This document shows positions 1 through 6,980 of a stretch of 45,984 nucleotides of DNA, in pieces. The translations under genes were made by a program, and so were the position numbers. How positions within the stretch are numbered: position 1 is the stretch's first letter; every line of letters begins with the position of its first letter. Origin of the DNA: Prevotella sp. (GTDB lineage: Bacteria; Bacteroidota; Bacteroidia; Bacteroidales; Bacteroidaceae); assembly GCA_017428925.1 (NCBI GenBank), contig JAFRPY010000023.1:1-45984 (forward strand), written 5' to 3'. The notes under the pieces are model-generated. The model was not told the origin of the DNA. It searched no databases and saw nothing but the letters and a program-made list of their open reading frames with translations.

Positions 1-6
1 GTGGTG

Positions 7-45
7 TGACTCTGGCGTAAAAGCATGCTTTTAAAGACAGAGTCA
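7..45. repeat. Long imperfect hairpin at left edge
   Basis: TGACTCTG (7-14) pairs with CAGAGTCA (38-45), and between them lies the perfect 16-base palindrome TAAAAGCATGCTTTTA (18-33). The two are nearly concentric, with a small internal bulge. No T-tract follows on either strand, so it does not look like a simple intrinsic terminator. The gene to its left is outside the window, so its role is unknown. Confidence 0.6.
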
Positions 46-140
46 TAACACTTGGCACAGAGGCTCAGAATGAGCGTCAATCCCACAGAAGGGGTTTTTA
101 TTGTTTTTTTCTTCATCAAATGAACTCCCGAAAGTTGAAA

Positions 141-194
141 TATAAGATTTTTGTAGATTTTTGTCCTTATAAATTTGTTCCATTCGTTGTTACG
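141..194 (-). repeat. Third, shortened copy of the 59-base intergenic repeat
   Basis: Read on the minus strand this stretch contains AACAACGAAT, then ATAAGGACAAAAATCTAC, matching the two fuller copies at 4576-4634 and 5017-5075 with an internal deletion. It lies in inverted orientation relative to them, just beyond the terminator of the BspA-like operon. Confidence 0.6.
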
Positions 195-195
195 A

Positions 196-238
196 AATAA
201 AAAAAATTGCCCCTTCTCTCGCGGGGAGGAAAGGGGCA
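196..238 (-). terminator. Intrinsic terminator of the BspA-like operon
   Basis: On the minus strand TGCCCCTT and AAGGGGCA (231-238 and 208-215) form an 8-bp stem, followed by a run of T (196-206). It sits about 25 bases after the stop of the small acidic protein gene, as expected for the end of that transcript. The loop is itself GC-rich and resembles the GC-rich palindromic elements found elsewhere in the window. Confidence 0.75.
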
Positions 239-262
239 GGGGAGTTGTGCTGTTTCTTCGTG

Positions 263-466
263 TTATTCGTCCCAGATGCTGCTATGGGCGGGAGCCTCGT
301 CCCAGAGGCCTTGCCCTGCGGCAGTCAGGTCGTCTTCCTCAACGGTGCCGTTCTCCTTGCCTCCGAATACTTCTCCACTGTAGATGCCGCTGGAGTCGGT
401 GTCGAGCAGACTTTCTGTGTGTACCGTTACGACAAGCGTGCTGGGTTTCATATATGCTTTTTTCAT
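263..466 (-). CDS. Small acidic protein of unknown function, downstream partner of BspA-like protein
   Basis: This is a 67-residue protein starting MKKAYMKP and ending SSIWDE. It has no membrane segment and no convincing signal peptide; the C-terminal two thirds are acidic. A clear ribosome binding site (AAGGAG, 476-481) precedes the ATG, and the start lies 19 bases after the stop of the large upstream gene, so the two are surely co-transcribed. It resembles the 73-residue protein at 36612-36833, which also follows a large secreted protein: both start MKK-Y--P, have a Ser-Gly in the middle, an acidic stretch with VE-DD, and a WDE near the end. I infer a small-protein family tied to large surface proteins. 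Function is unknown. Confidence 0.7.
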   Translation of the reverse strand: MKKAYMKPSTLVVTVHTESLLDTDSSGIYSGEVFGGKENGTVEEDDLTAAGQGLWDEAPAHSSIWDE

Positions 467-475
467 ATCAAAATT

Positions 476-481
476 CTCCTT
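476..481 (-). promoter_or_regulatory. Ribosome binding site of small acidic protein gene
   Basis: AAGGAG on the minus strand lies 9 bases before the ATG at 466 and just after the stop of the upstream gene at 486. A strong Shine-Dalgarno is unusual in this window and supports this short reading frame as a real gene. Confidence 0.75.
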
Positions 482-485
482 TCCG

Positions 486-3400
486 TTATTTTACCATTAT
501 TTTCTTTCCGCGATGGATGTAGATACCCTTGGCTGTGGGACGCTCCACCCTTACACCCTGCAGCGTGTACCAGGCGTCGTCGGCTGTGGTGTCATCCTGG
601 CTTATTGTCGGGCGCAGGCTGATGCCTGTGGTCTCTTCGTCAAGGTCGAATACGAGGCTGATTTTCGCGCCTGAGTTGCTCTCGTAGCCGGTGGAACTGT
701 TGGCATCGCCCTCGTTCGACCAGTGGAACATCGTTACGGGCAGTTTCAGGTAGGCCAGGTCGGCTGCCAGTATCACATTGGGCTTCGGACGGCCGAACTG
801 CTTGCTTGACGGCATGAATCCGAAGATGCGATAGCCGCTATTCTTTCCTGCAGGCAGGGGATAGGGATCGGTCGGGTTGATGGCGAAGGGCTGGTTGTTA
901 TTCTTGTCGCACACTGGTTCAAGCAGGTTGCAGTTATCTGTATCGCTGGTGTCTGCATTGTAGGTATAGCGCTTTACGGTTACGCCATCTTCAACCTCCT
1001 TCTGGTAGATCAGGTATCCCTCTTCTGTTCCGATACCCACCACGATAAGACCAGTGTTTCCGGGAATGTAGTCCGTTACCTCGGTGACCGTGGCCACGCG
1101 TGCGGCTTTGTTGGCCAGTGCCTGCGAGGTCTTGTCCTGGCCCTCTGTCCATCCGTCGCTGAATCCCGTCACGCGGAAGAGGCGTGCTATTTTGATGTCA
1201 GAACCGGAGACGGTGGGGATGTAGTAGTCGTCGGGGATGCTATAGGAACGGCAGAAGTCGCCGGTGGGGATGATGACGTCGATGCCGGTGCTGGTGGTGG
1301 CAAACTGCTGCCATCCGTTGGCGGGCGCATACTGTGTGTTCGCGTTGCCAGTCTCGTAGTAGCCGGTTCCAGTGTTAATGGCCATGCCGTTGGGTACACC
1401 GCCGATGTAACCATTGGCAGTGTCGGTGTAACCGTCCTTCATGGCATTCAGGTTGCTCTGGTCAAACGCCAGACCCAGTTTCCAGTTGCCTGCATAGTAG
1501 CTCCAGGCGTTTTTGTCGAAGTGGAGCGTGGCGCGCTGCTCGTTGGTGACGTCGGTCTGTCCTACGAGCGAGACGAAGGCGAAGGCATTCACCTCGCAAA
1601 CCAGCAATCGTTCCGATGGGAGCATTTCCACATAGACATCCTTCAGCTTGTAGGCACTCTCCGTACCGCCTGCAAAGGCACCGCTGCGGATGATGAGTGG
1701 ATCCTGCGTGTCGCCGTTCTGCTTCTGGAAGGTAATCTTCTCGATGTCGAAGCACTCCTGGAAGGCACCGGCTTGAATTTCGGTGACGCTGCGCGGGATG
1801 ACGACCTCTTTGATACCTGAATCGAGGAAGGCACCTGATGGGATGGTCTTCAGACGTGCATTCTCCACGTCTTCCCTGATTTCGAGCTTTGTCAGGCTGC
1901 TGGTGTAGGCGAAGGCATTCGAACCCATGCTTGAGAGTCGGATGGGCAGCGAAAGGTCCTTCAGCTTGCTGCATTCCTGGAAGGCACCGCTACCGATGGT
2001 CAGGTTGGTGTCGTGGTCGATGCTCACGTTTCCATCGTCCACTTTTCTACGGCGCTCGAATGTAACGGTGAACTCGTCGGTGCTGTTACCGGCGCGCTCG
2101 AAGGCGGTGTCGCCAATCTTCGTTACGCGGTTGGGGAATTCCACACCGGTGAGGTTCACGCAGTCCTGGAAGGCATTTTCTTCGATGGTCATTTCCACGG
2201 GGTAGGTGATGCCTGGCAGTTTGTCGGCGTTGCTGTTGCTGTAGTCCTTGTCGAAGGTGAGCGTGGTGAGTGCGTCGCAACGCTGGAAGGCGCTGGAATT
2301 GATGGTGGTAACGTTCTTTCCGATGGTCACCTGCAGACCGCTGGCATAGCCCTCCGAGGTTTTGTGATCCTGGAATCCCGTCACGTTGCCAGCCTTGTAG
2401 TCAACGCTGGTCAGGTTCTTGCAACCGTCGAAGATTCCGTTGGTGATACTGTTGTCGGCATATTTCGACGTGATGGCGGTGGTGAGCGTTTCTTTCCAGT
2501 AGGTGAACTTCATCTGCGAGTAGTCGTAGTTGTCGTAGGTTCCGCCGCTCTCTGTTTCCCATGCTGTTCCTGTGCCCACATACTTGGTGCCGCCGATGAT
2601 GGCGTAGTCGTTCAGCAGGGCTGTGGTGTTGGCATTCATATCTGTCTCGTTGGCAAACTCAAACTTGATGGTCTTCGATTCGCCGTTCGTGTAAGTCTGC
2701 TGTGTCCAGTTGCGGGTAGAGGTTTTCTTGTAGTAGAGTGCAGTGCCATCGAGGAAGCGCACGCAGGCGCCGTCATTGTAGGTGGATTTCACGCTCTCCA
2801 ACTTGTCAGCCTCAGTCTGTTCATTCTCTGTGGTGAGGGTTGCGGTCAGCTCCTTGCCGTTAGGCAGCGACGTGTATGGACCTTCCCATGTACGGGTTTC
2901 CTCCAGTTGGTAGTAGGTGGTGGAATTCAGCACCTTTACTACTTGGTTCTCGTTGTATCCTTCGAAGGTTGAAGGCTTTTCACCAACCAGTGTGGAGTTG
3001 TACAAGTCAGGAACAGTATCGTCCCATGAGCGTGTCCACTCGCACTTATAATAGTGGTAAGTCTCAGGCACCTGAATGATAGTGCCTTCGTTGTTGTTAT
3101 ACCTGTTTTCAGGGTCGTATGTGTCATCGGCATCTATGTCTTCGCTGGTGTAATAGATATATCTCTCGTTGTAACTTGATGGAGTCTCAGTTAATTTCCG
3201 CCAGTGCTTTACACGCTGGTAGTAGGTTGTGGTTGCGCTTTCACCCTCACCTTCGGTAAATTGGATATATGCTCCGAGATTATAGCCATCGTTGACAGTG
3301 GGGTTAGATTCAATCTGTGCCTTGGTGATATTGTTGGGGGTGTTTGCCGTTACTCCGTCAGGCAATAGGTTCACCACCTCCCATTTACCGTAGGTCTGGT

Positions 3401-4283
3401 AGTAGTACGGGCCATTGCCGTCGTAAGGGAATTTCACCCATTTGTTTTCAGTGCCTAAATATTCTGTTGATGTGGTGTAATTACTTTCCGTCTTGTCGGT
3501 TACCATATCTACTGTGGGAGCAGGTGACTCGGTTTCAAGATGTGCTTTCGTCTTGCTTACCCACGCCTTGCTGATGTTGTATTTATAATAGTCGTAGGTT
3601 TCGTATTTCACATAGTCGCCCACGTTGCTTATATTGGCCGGTGTCAGTTCCGACTCTGAAGCATTGGTTGTTACCAAATTGCCCGATGCTGGCTGCGTGG
3701 TGGTCTGTGCCAGCGAGCGTGTCACTTTCATTGCGTAGTAGTTGGCGGGCTGAATTTTGATTTTATCATTGTCTTGATAGCGGTACAGGTAGTCGTCCTT
3801 CTCGCTGTCGCTGAAGTAAACCTCCGTGGCTTGGCTCTGTTCGGTAGCATCGGTGATGGCCGTCCACTGCGAGGTGATGCTGGTGAGTTGCCACAGTTGG
3901 GCACCCTCAACGCAGCGTGCGCCGTCGTAGCCCGAATTGCCTTTGCCATTGGCATTATAGAGGATGTAGTTGGAAGCACCGGCAGAACCCGTAGTAACGA
4001 ACTTTGCTTCGCTCATGTCTACTGTAGTGACGGCTGTGAAACCCTGCGAGTTTTGGATTTTCTCAAGATCGCTTTGGTTGAATTTGCCCGAGAGCACAAT
4101 CTGTGTGCAGGAGGCTTTTTGTTCTGACGTCAGTTGGCTTACATCTAACTGACCAGCTTCATCTGACGTGATGGTAAGCACGCCGTTGCTCAAACTTACT
4201 GTGGGCGTTCCGGCCCATGCAACCCTTGGCATGAGGCATAGTGCCATGATGCTTAGGGACAAGAAAAGTAATGACTTTTTCAT
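486..4283 (-). CDS. Secreted BspA-type leucine-rich repeat surface protein
   Basis: The protein is 1265 residues from the ATG at 4283. That start is chosen because it opens a signal peptide (MKKSLLFLSLSIMALCLMPR, cleavage likely after AWA, residue 24); the frame stays open further upstream, but that part lies beyond a -7 promoter element and is leader. Residues about 610-900 hold BspA/TpLRR (LRR_5) repeats such as IEENAFQDCVNLTGVEF and IGSGAFQECSKLKDLSL. Residues about 165-590 hold tandem diverged Tyr/Trp-rich units (pattern G-YV ... YYY ... R-W) that are not leucine-rich repeats. The last 25 residues (LQGVRV ... GIYIHRGKKIMVK) match the tail of the CotH protein at 31972. The BspA family is known for surface exposure and adhesion to host proteins or other bacteria. 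Adhesion here is inference; the export signal is visible. Confidence 0.88.
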   Translation of the reverse strand: MKKSLLFLSLSIMALCLMPRVAWAGTPTVSLSNGVLTITSDEAGQLDVSQLTSEQKASCTQIVLSGKFNQSDLEKIQNSQGFTAVTTVDMSEAKFVTTGSAGASNYILYNANGKGNSGYDGARCVEGAQLWQLTSITSQWTAITDATEQSQATEVYFSDSEKDDYLYRYQDNDKIKIQPANYYAMKVTRSLAQTTTQPASGNLVTTNASESELTPANISNVGDYVKYETYDYYKYNISKAWVSKTKAHLETESPAPTVDMVTDKTESNYTTSTEYLGTENKWVKFPYDGNGPYYYQTYGKWEVVNLLPDGVTANTPNNITKAQIESNPTVNDGYNLGAYIQFTEGEGESATTTYYQRVKHWRKLTETPSSYNERYIYYTSEDIDADDTYDPENRYNNNEGTIIQVPETYHYYKCEWTRSWDDTVPDLYNSTLVGEKPSTFEGYNENQVVKVLNSTTYYQLEETRTWEGPYTSLPNGKELTATLTTENEQTEADKLESVKSTYNDGACVRFLDGTALYYKKTSTRNWTQQTYTNGESKTIKFEFANETDMNANTTALLNDYAIIGGTKYVGTGTAWETESGGTYDNYDYSQMKFTYWKETLTTAITSKYADNSITNGIFDGCKNLTSVDYKAGNVTGFQDHKTSEGYASGLQVTIGKNVTTINSSAFQRCDALTTLTFDKDYSNSNADKLPGITYPVEMTIEENAFQDCVNLTGVEFPNRVTKIGDTAFERAGNSTDEFTVTFERRRKVDDGNVSIDHDTNLTIGSGAFQECSKLKDLSLPIRLSSMGSNAFAYTSSLTKLEIREDVENARLKTIPSGAFLDSGIKEVVIPRSVTEIQAGAFQECFDIEKITFQKQNGDTQDPLIIRSGAFAGGTESAYKLKDVYVEMLPSERLLVCEVNAFAFVSLVGQTDVTNEQRATLHFDKNAWSYYAGNWKLGLAFDQSNLNAMKDGYTDTANGYIGGVPNGMAINTGTGYYETGNANTQYAPANGWQQFATTSTGIDVIIPTGDFCRSYSIPDDYYIPTVSGSDIKIARLFRVTGFSDGWTEGQDKTSQALANKAARVATVTEVTDYIPGNTGLIVVGIGTEEGYLIYQKEVEDGVTVKRYTYNADTSDTDNCNLLEPVCDKNNNQPFAINPTDPYPLPAGKNSGYRIFGFMPSSKQFGRPKPNVILAADLAYLKLPVTMFHWSNEGDANSSTGYESNSGAKISLVFDLDEETTGISLRPTISQDDTTADDAWYTLQGVRVERPTAKGIYIHRGKKIMVK

Positions 4284-4436
4284 GTTGCTGTTATTTGGGA
4301 ATTTTAAATATATAGTTCTTTCAGTTTCCTTTCTTGCGATGAATTTCTGCCTGTGGGCCGTCAGAAACATGGACTCATTGGCGTTTTTGTGCATCGTTTT
4401 TTCCAAATTCAGGTCTGTTGTTTGCGTACACAGGTG

Positions 4437-4444
4437 CAAAGGTA
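4437..4444 (-). promoter_or_regulatory. Probable -7 element for BspA-like operon
   Basis: TACCTTTG on the minus strand followed by a C matches the Bacteroidota -7 consensus TAnnTTTG. The nearest TTTTG upstream (4469-4473) is 24 bases away, longer than the usual 19-21, so the -33 box is weak. It implies a leader of about 145 bases and rules out the upstream in-frame ATG at 4439 as the translation start. Confidence 0.55.
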
Positions 4445-4575
4445 TACATATTTTTTTTATAATGTGTTCAAAATTTTTTCTTTTTTATGGTGATGTTATA
4501 TTTCGCATGTATATTTGTAACTCTGCGGAGCTGGGAACAGGAAATATGCAACGAATTAAATCGCGTGGTTCCATT

Positions 4576-4634
4576 AAAGAAACAACGAATTTATCGAATG
4601 AAACGAATTTTCTTCTTATGGACAAAAATCTACG
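4576..4634 (+). repeat. 59-base intergenic repeat, copy 1
   Basis: This 59-base sequence (from AAAGAAACAACGAATTTATC to GACAAAAATCTACG) is identical to 5017-5075. Both copies are followed at different distances by the 17-mer CAGAAACGGTAATTACG (4654-4670 and 5132-5148). A shortened inverted copy lies at 141-194. Confidence 0.85.
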
Positions 4635-4755
4635 AAAATCTTATAAAAAGGTTCAGAAACGGTAATTACGTAATGTTTATCAAAAACAACGAATTTATCT
4701 CTTCAACCTCTTCCGCGGGGATGTGTCTGGTCGCTTCGCTTGAAATTATATTTAA

Positions 4756-4923
4756 GGTGGTTTTTATTTATTCGCAACAGCTCCCCTCCCATGTAGGGGA
4801 GGGGTTAGGGGTGGGGTCAGTATCTTCTTTATTGACAGGATATTACAGACCCCTCCCCCAGCCCCTCCCCTTGGAGGGGATGGGAGCGGCTGCGCTGTGT
4901 TTTTGCTATTTATAGAACATACC
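4756..4923. repeat. Left arm of long inverted repeat
   Basis: Starting at GGTGGTTTTTATTTATTCG, this arm holds two GC-rich palindromic elements (4781-4816 and 4850-4886) separated by the linker CAGTATCTTCTTTATTGACA and ends in GCTATTTATAGAACATACC. The reverse complement of every block recurs in the same order at 5773-6035. The arms bound an 849-base segment (4924-5772). Confidence 0.85.
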
Positions 4924-5016
4924 AAAATTATATTTAGAATTATATACAGTAGAGGTGATACGAAAAATTTTATACTTAATTTTAAATTTAATTTCGAGGG
5001 CGTAGCCCGACCAATA

Positions 5017-5075
5017 AAAGAAACAACGAATTTATCGAATGAAACGAATTTTCTTCTTATGGACAAAAATCTACG
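5017..5075 (+). repeat. 59-base intergenic repeat, copy 2
   Basis: This is the same 59 bases as at 4576-4634, in direct orientation, but inside the segment bounded by the inverted repeat. The sequences on either side of the two copies differ, so the repeat itself looks like the mobile or duplicated unit. Confidence 0.85.
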
Positions 5076-5168
5076 TTCAAAAACATTTGTGTCAGATTTT
5101 TGCAGATTTTTGTTTAAGAAAGTGTAGGGGGCAGAAACGGTAATTACGGTAATTTCTTATTTTATTGA

Positions 5169-5189
5169 GGGCGGAATCGTATTCCGCCC
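5169..5189. repeat. Perfect 9-bp hairpin in gene-free region
   Basis: GGGCGGAAT (5169-5177), loop CGT, ATTCCGCCC (5181-5189). It lies at the edge of a more GC-rich block (about 5165-5400) that has no recognisable gene. The only frame across it (minus strand 5157-5435) shows no family match I recognise and no ribosome binding site. No T-tract follows. Confidence 0.65.
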
Positions 5190-5426
5190 AAACTCACTGG
5201 GCGGGCAGGCTGTATCTTTGCCACCGCATGGCTTCCGGACGACTGCGATTGCAGAACGGCAGAATGTCAAGATAATTCCGAATTTTCGTGGGCTGTGCGT
5301 CGCGTGAAAGTCACCATTCGCACATTTGCCGCCAAATACGCGAGTTTTCAGCAATGTTCGTAACTTGCTGGTAACGAACGTTTTACGCGAAAAGTCCAGA
5401 TTACATGCTTTCCTTAGAATATTTCC

Positions 5427-5558
5427 AGACTTCAAAAGATAGGCTTTCAGACTTCAATTGGGTGTCAGTTGGAGTCTGAAAGCCTTTTATTCTGACTTTA
5501 TTTGCTTATCATTTGAAGTCTAAATCCTGGTCATTTGAAGTCTAAATCCCCGTTTTTC
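5427..5558. repeat. 22-base-period array A (six units)
   Basis: Units start at 5427, 5449, 5471, 5493, 5515 and 5537, exactly 22 bases apart. Units 1-2 begin AGACTTCAA; units 5-6 begin GAAGTCTAAATCC, the reverse orientation of the same core; units 3-4 are weaker. Array C (45786-45917) shares period and core, and array B (31615-31746) shares the period with a different core. The array ends 140 bases before the -33 box of the nitroreductase promoter. Function is unknown. Confidence 0.8.
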
Positions 5559-5697
5559 GCCGAACAGTTATCCATGATTTGACCATTAATAACAAAAAAA
5601 GTTTCGGAAAAGTTCAAATCCAGAGCTATTTCCCTGCTGATGTTGGATGTTAATTTGTCGTGGTTTTTTCGGAATAAAGACAAGTAACGTTTCAAAA

Positions 5698-5729
5698 TTT
5701 GGAAGTTTGCGGATTTTGTCGTACTTTTG
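5698..5729 (+). promoter_or_regulatory. Promoter upstream of nitroreductase
   Basis: TTTG (5698-5701), a 20-base spacer, then TACTTTTG (5722-5729) fit the Bacteroidota -33/-7 consensus well. It reads right toward the nitroreductase gene but lies over 320 bases from its ATG. The intervening leader is filled with a CT-rich repeat and the right arm of the inverted repeat, suggesting repeats were inserted between promoter and gene. A 13-codon frame (ATG at 5734) opens right after the promoter. Confidence 0.7.
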
Positions 5730-5743
5730 CACCATGTATCATT

Positions 5744-5763
5744 TCTCTCTCCTCTCTCCTCTA
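5744..5763. repeat. CT-rich low-complexity repeat, copy 1
   Basis: This run of CTCTCTCCTCTCTCCTCTA is one of three similar tracts in the window (also within 13621-13652 and 31551-31579), all in the same orientation and all ending in CTCTA. Confidence 0.7.
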
Positions 5764-5772
5764 ATAATATAA

Positions 5773-6035
5773 GGTATGTTCTATAAATTGCAAAAACACA
5801 GCGCAGCCGCTCCCATCCCTACATGGGGAGGGGCGGAGGGAGCCAACATATTCCCATTCCCCTACATGGGGAGGAGCTGGGGGAGCCAACATACTCCCCT
5901 CCCCTCAAGGGGAGGGGAGGGGGTGGGGTCTGTAATATCCTGTCAATAAAGAAGATACTGACCCCACCCCCAACCCCCTCCCCTACATGGGAGGGGAGGG
6001 GCTGCGCATGATTTATCGAATAAATAGAAACCACC
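5773..6035. repeat. Right arm of long inverted repeat, with GC-rich elements
   Basis: This is the reverse complement of the left arm: GGTATGTTCTATAAATTGC, then ACACAGCGCAGCCGCTCCCA, GC-rich palindromes, TGTCAATAAAGAAGATACTG, another palindrome and CGAATAAATAGAAACCACC. Compared with the left arm it carries about 85 extra bases (about 5820-5905) made of further copies of the CCCTACATGGGGAGG palindrome separated by GGAGCCAACATA. It lies in the leader of the nitroreductase gene. Confidence 0.85.
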
Positions 6036-6052
6036 ATAATAAGGTATAAAAA

Positions 6053-6790
6053 ATGAAAAACTTAGAAAAAAGAACCAGTATCCGCAAATATTCAGGGCGC
6101 GAAGTGAGCAACGAACTGCTCCACAGGCTGCTCCGTGAAGCAGAACGCACCCAGACGATGGGCAACCTGCAACTCTACAGCGTGATTGTAACCCGTTCGG
6201 AAGAACAAAAAGCCGCACTGGCACCCGCCCACTTCAACCAGCCGATGGTAAAGGGGGCTCCCGTGGTGCTTACCTTCTGTGCTGATTTCCGCCGCACCAG
6301 CCGCTGGGCTGAGGAGCGAAAGGCCGAACCGGGCTACGACAATTTTCTGTCGTTCATCAATGCGGCCACCGATGCCCTGCTCTATTGCCAGACGTTCTGC
6401 AACCTGGCTGACGAAGAGGGCCTGGGCTACTGCTATCTGGGCACCACGGTGTATATGCCCACGCAGATTATCGAGGTGTTGGGACTGCCACGGCTGGTGT
6501 TCCCCGTAGCCACCATCACACTTGGATGGCCCGATGAACAGCCTGCCCTCTCCGACCGTCTGCCATTAGAGAGCATCATCCACGAAGAACGCTATGAGGA
6601 CTACACGCGCGAGCGCATCGACCGTTTCTACAATGAAAAGGAACAACTACCTGAGAACCAAGAGTTTGTGCGCATCAACAACAAAGAAACTTTAGCCCAG
6701 ATATTCACAGACATTCGCTATACGCGGAAGGACAACGAAGCAATGTCAGAAGGGCTTATAGAAGCCTTGCGCCAACAAGGCTTCTTGTAA
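6053..6790 (+). CDS. Nitroreductase family FMN-dependent oxidoreductase
   Basis: The protein has 245 residues and begins MKNLEKRTSIRKYSGREV, the typical nitroreductase opening (R-S-IR-Y) that contacts FMN phosphate. The central stretch with QTFCNLADEEGLGYCYLGT and the later ITLGWPDE match the family's flavin-binding region. These cytoplasmic enzymes reduce nitro compounds, quinones or other electron acceptors with NAD(P)H. A C-terminal tail (about 175-245) resembles NfsA-type extensions. The ATG at 6053 follows an A-rich stretch, usual for this phylum. The gene stands alone, driven by the distant promoter at 5698-5729. The physiological substrate cannot be told. Confidence 0.85.
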   Translation: MKNLEKRTSIRKYSGREVSNELLHRLLREAERTQTMGNLQLYSVIVTRSEEQKAALAPAHFNQPMVKGAPVVLTFCADFRRTSRWAEERKAEPGYDNFLSFINAATDALLYCQTFCNLADEEGLGYCYLGTTVYMPTQIIEVLGLPRLVFPVATITLGWPDEQPALSDRLPLESIIHEERYEDYTRERIDRFYNEKEQLPENQEFVRINNKETLAQIFTDIRYTRKDNEAMSEGLIEALRQQGFL

Positions 6791-6914
6791 AAACCTTCAC
6801 CGCGTTTAGGTTACAGGTTTTAGGTTTCCTCACTTATTTCACTAAAAACCGAGCAAATATAAAAACAAAAAAATCATAATATATGGACATTTTGTCAAAT
6901 ATCAAGGTGTTGCA

Positions 6915-6944
6915 CAAAAAACCGCCCCGCAGATGCAGGACGGC
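6915..6944 (-). terminator. Intrinsic terminator after the ExuT-like transporter
   Basis: On the minus strand CCGTCCTGC and GCGGGGCGG (within 6922-6943) form a stem of about 9 bp with a 4-base loop and two G-T pairs, followed by TTTTTT (6916-6921). It lies about 40 bases past the stop of the transporter gene. Confidence 0.75.
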
Positions 6945-6980
6945 CGTTATGAAACCCTATAATATAAATAAGGTGTATGC

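Noticed and set aside
4284-4439. N-terminal extension of the BspA-like protein
   Set aside because: It precedes a clear signal peptide and overlaps the -7 element at 4437-4444, so it is leader.
5157-5435. Minus-strand frame of 92 codons in the gene-free region
   Set aside because: It crosses a perfect hairpin and the array edge, has no ribosome binding site and no recognised family; it looks like chance coding of a repeat block.
5427-5558. 22-base arrays as CRISPR
   Set aside because: There is no invariant direct repeat with unique spacers of constant length; units are imperfect, cores flip orientation, and no cas genes are present.
4924-5772. Transposon bounded by the inverted repeat
   Set aside because: No transposase or other gene lies inside, the arms are made of the dispersed palindromes, and no target duplication was found next to the arms.
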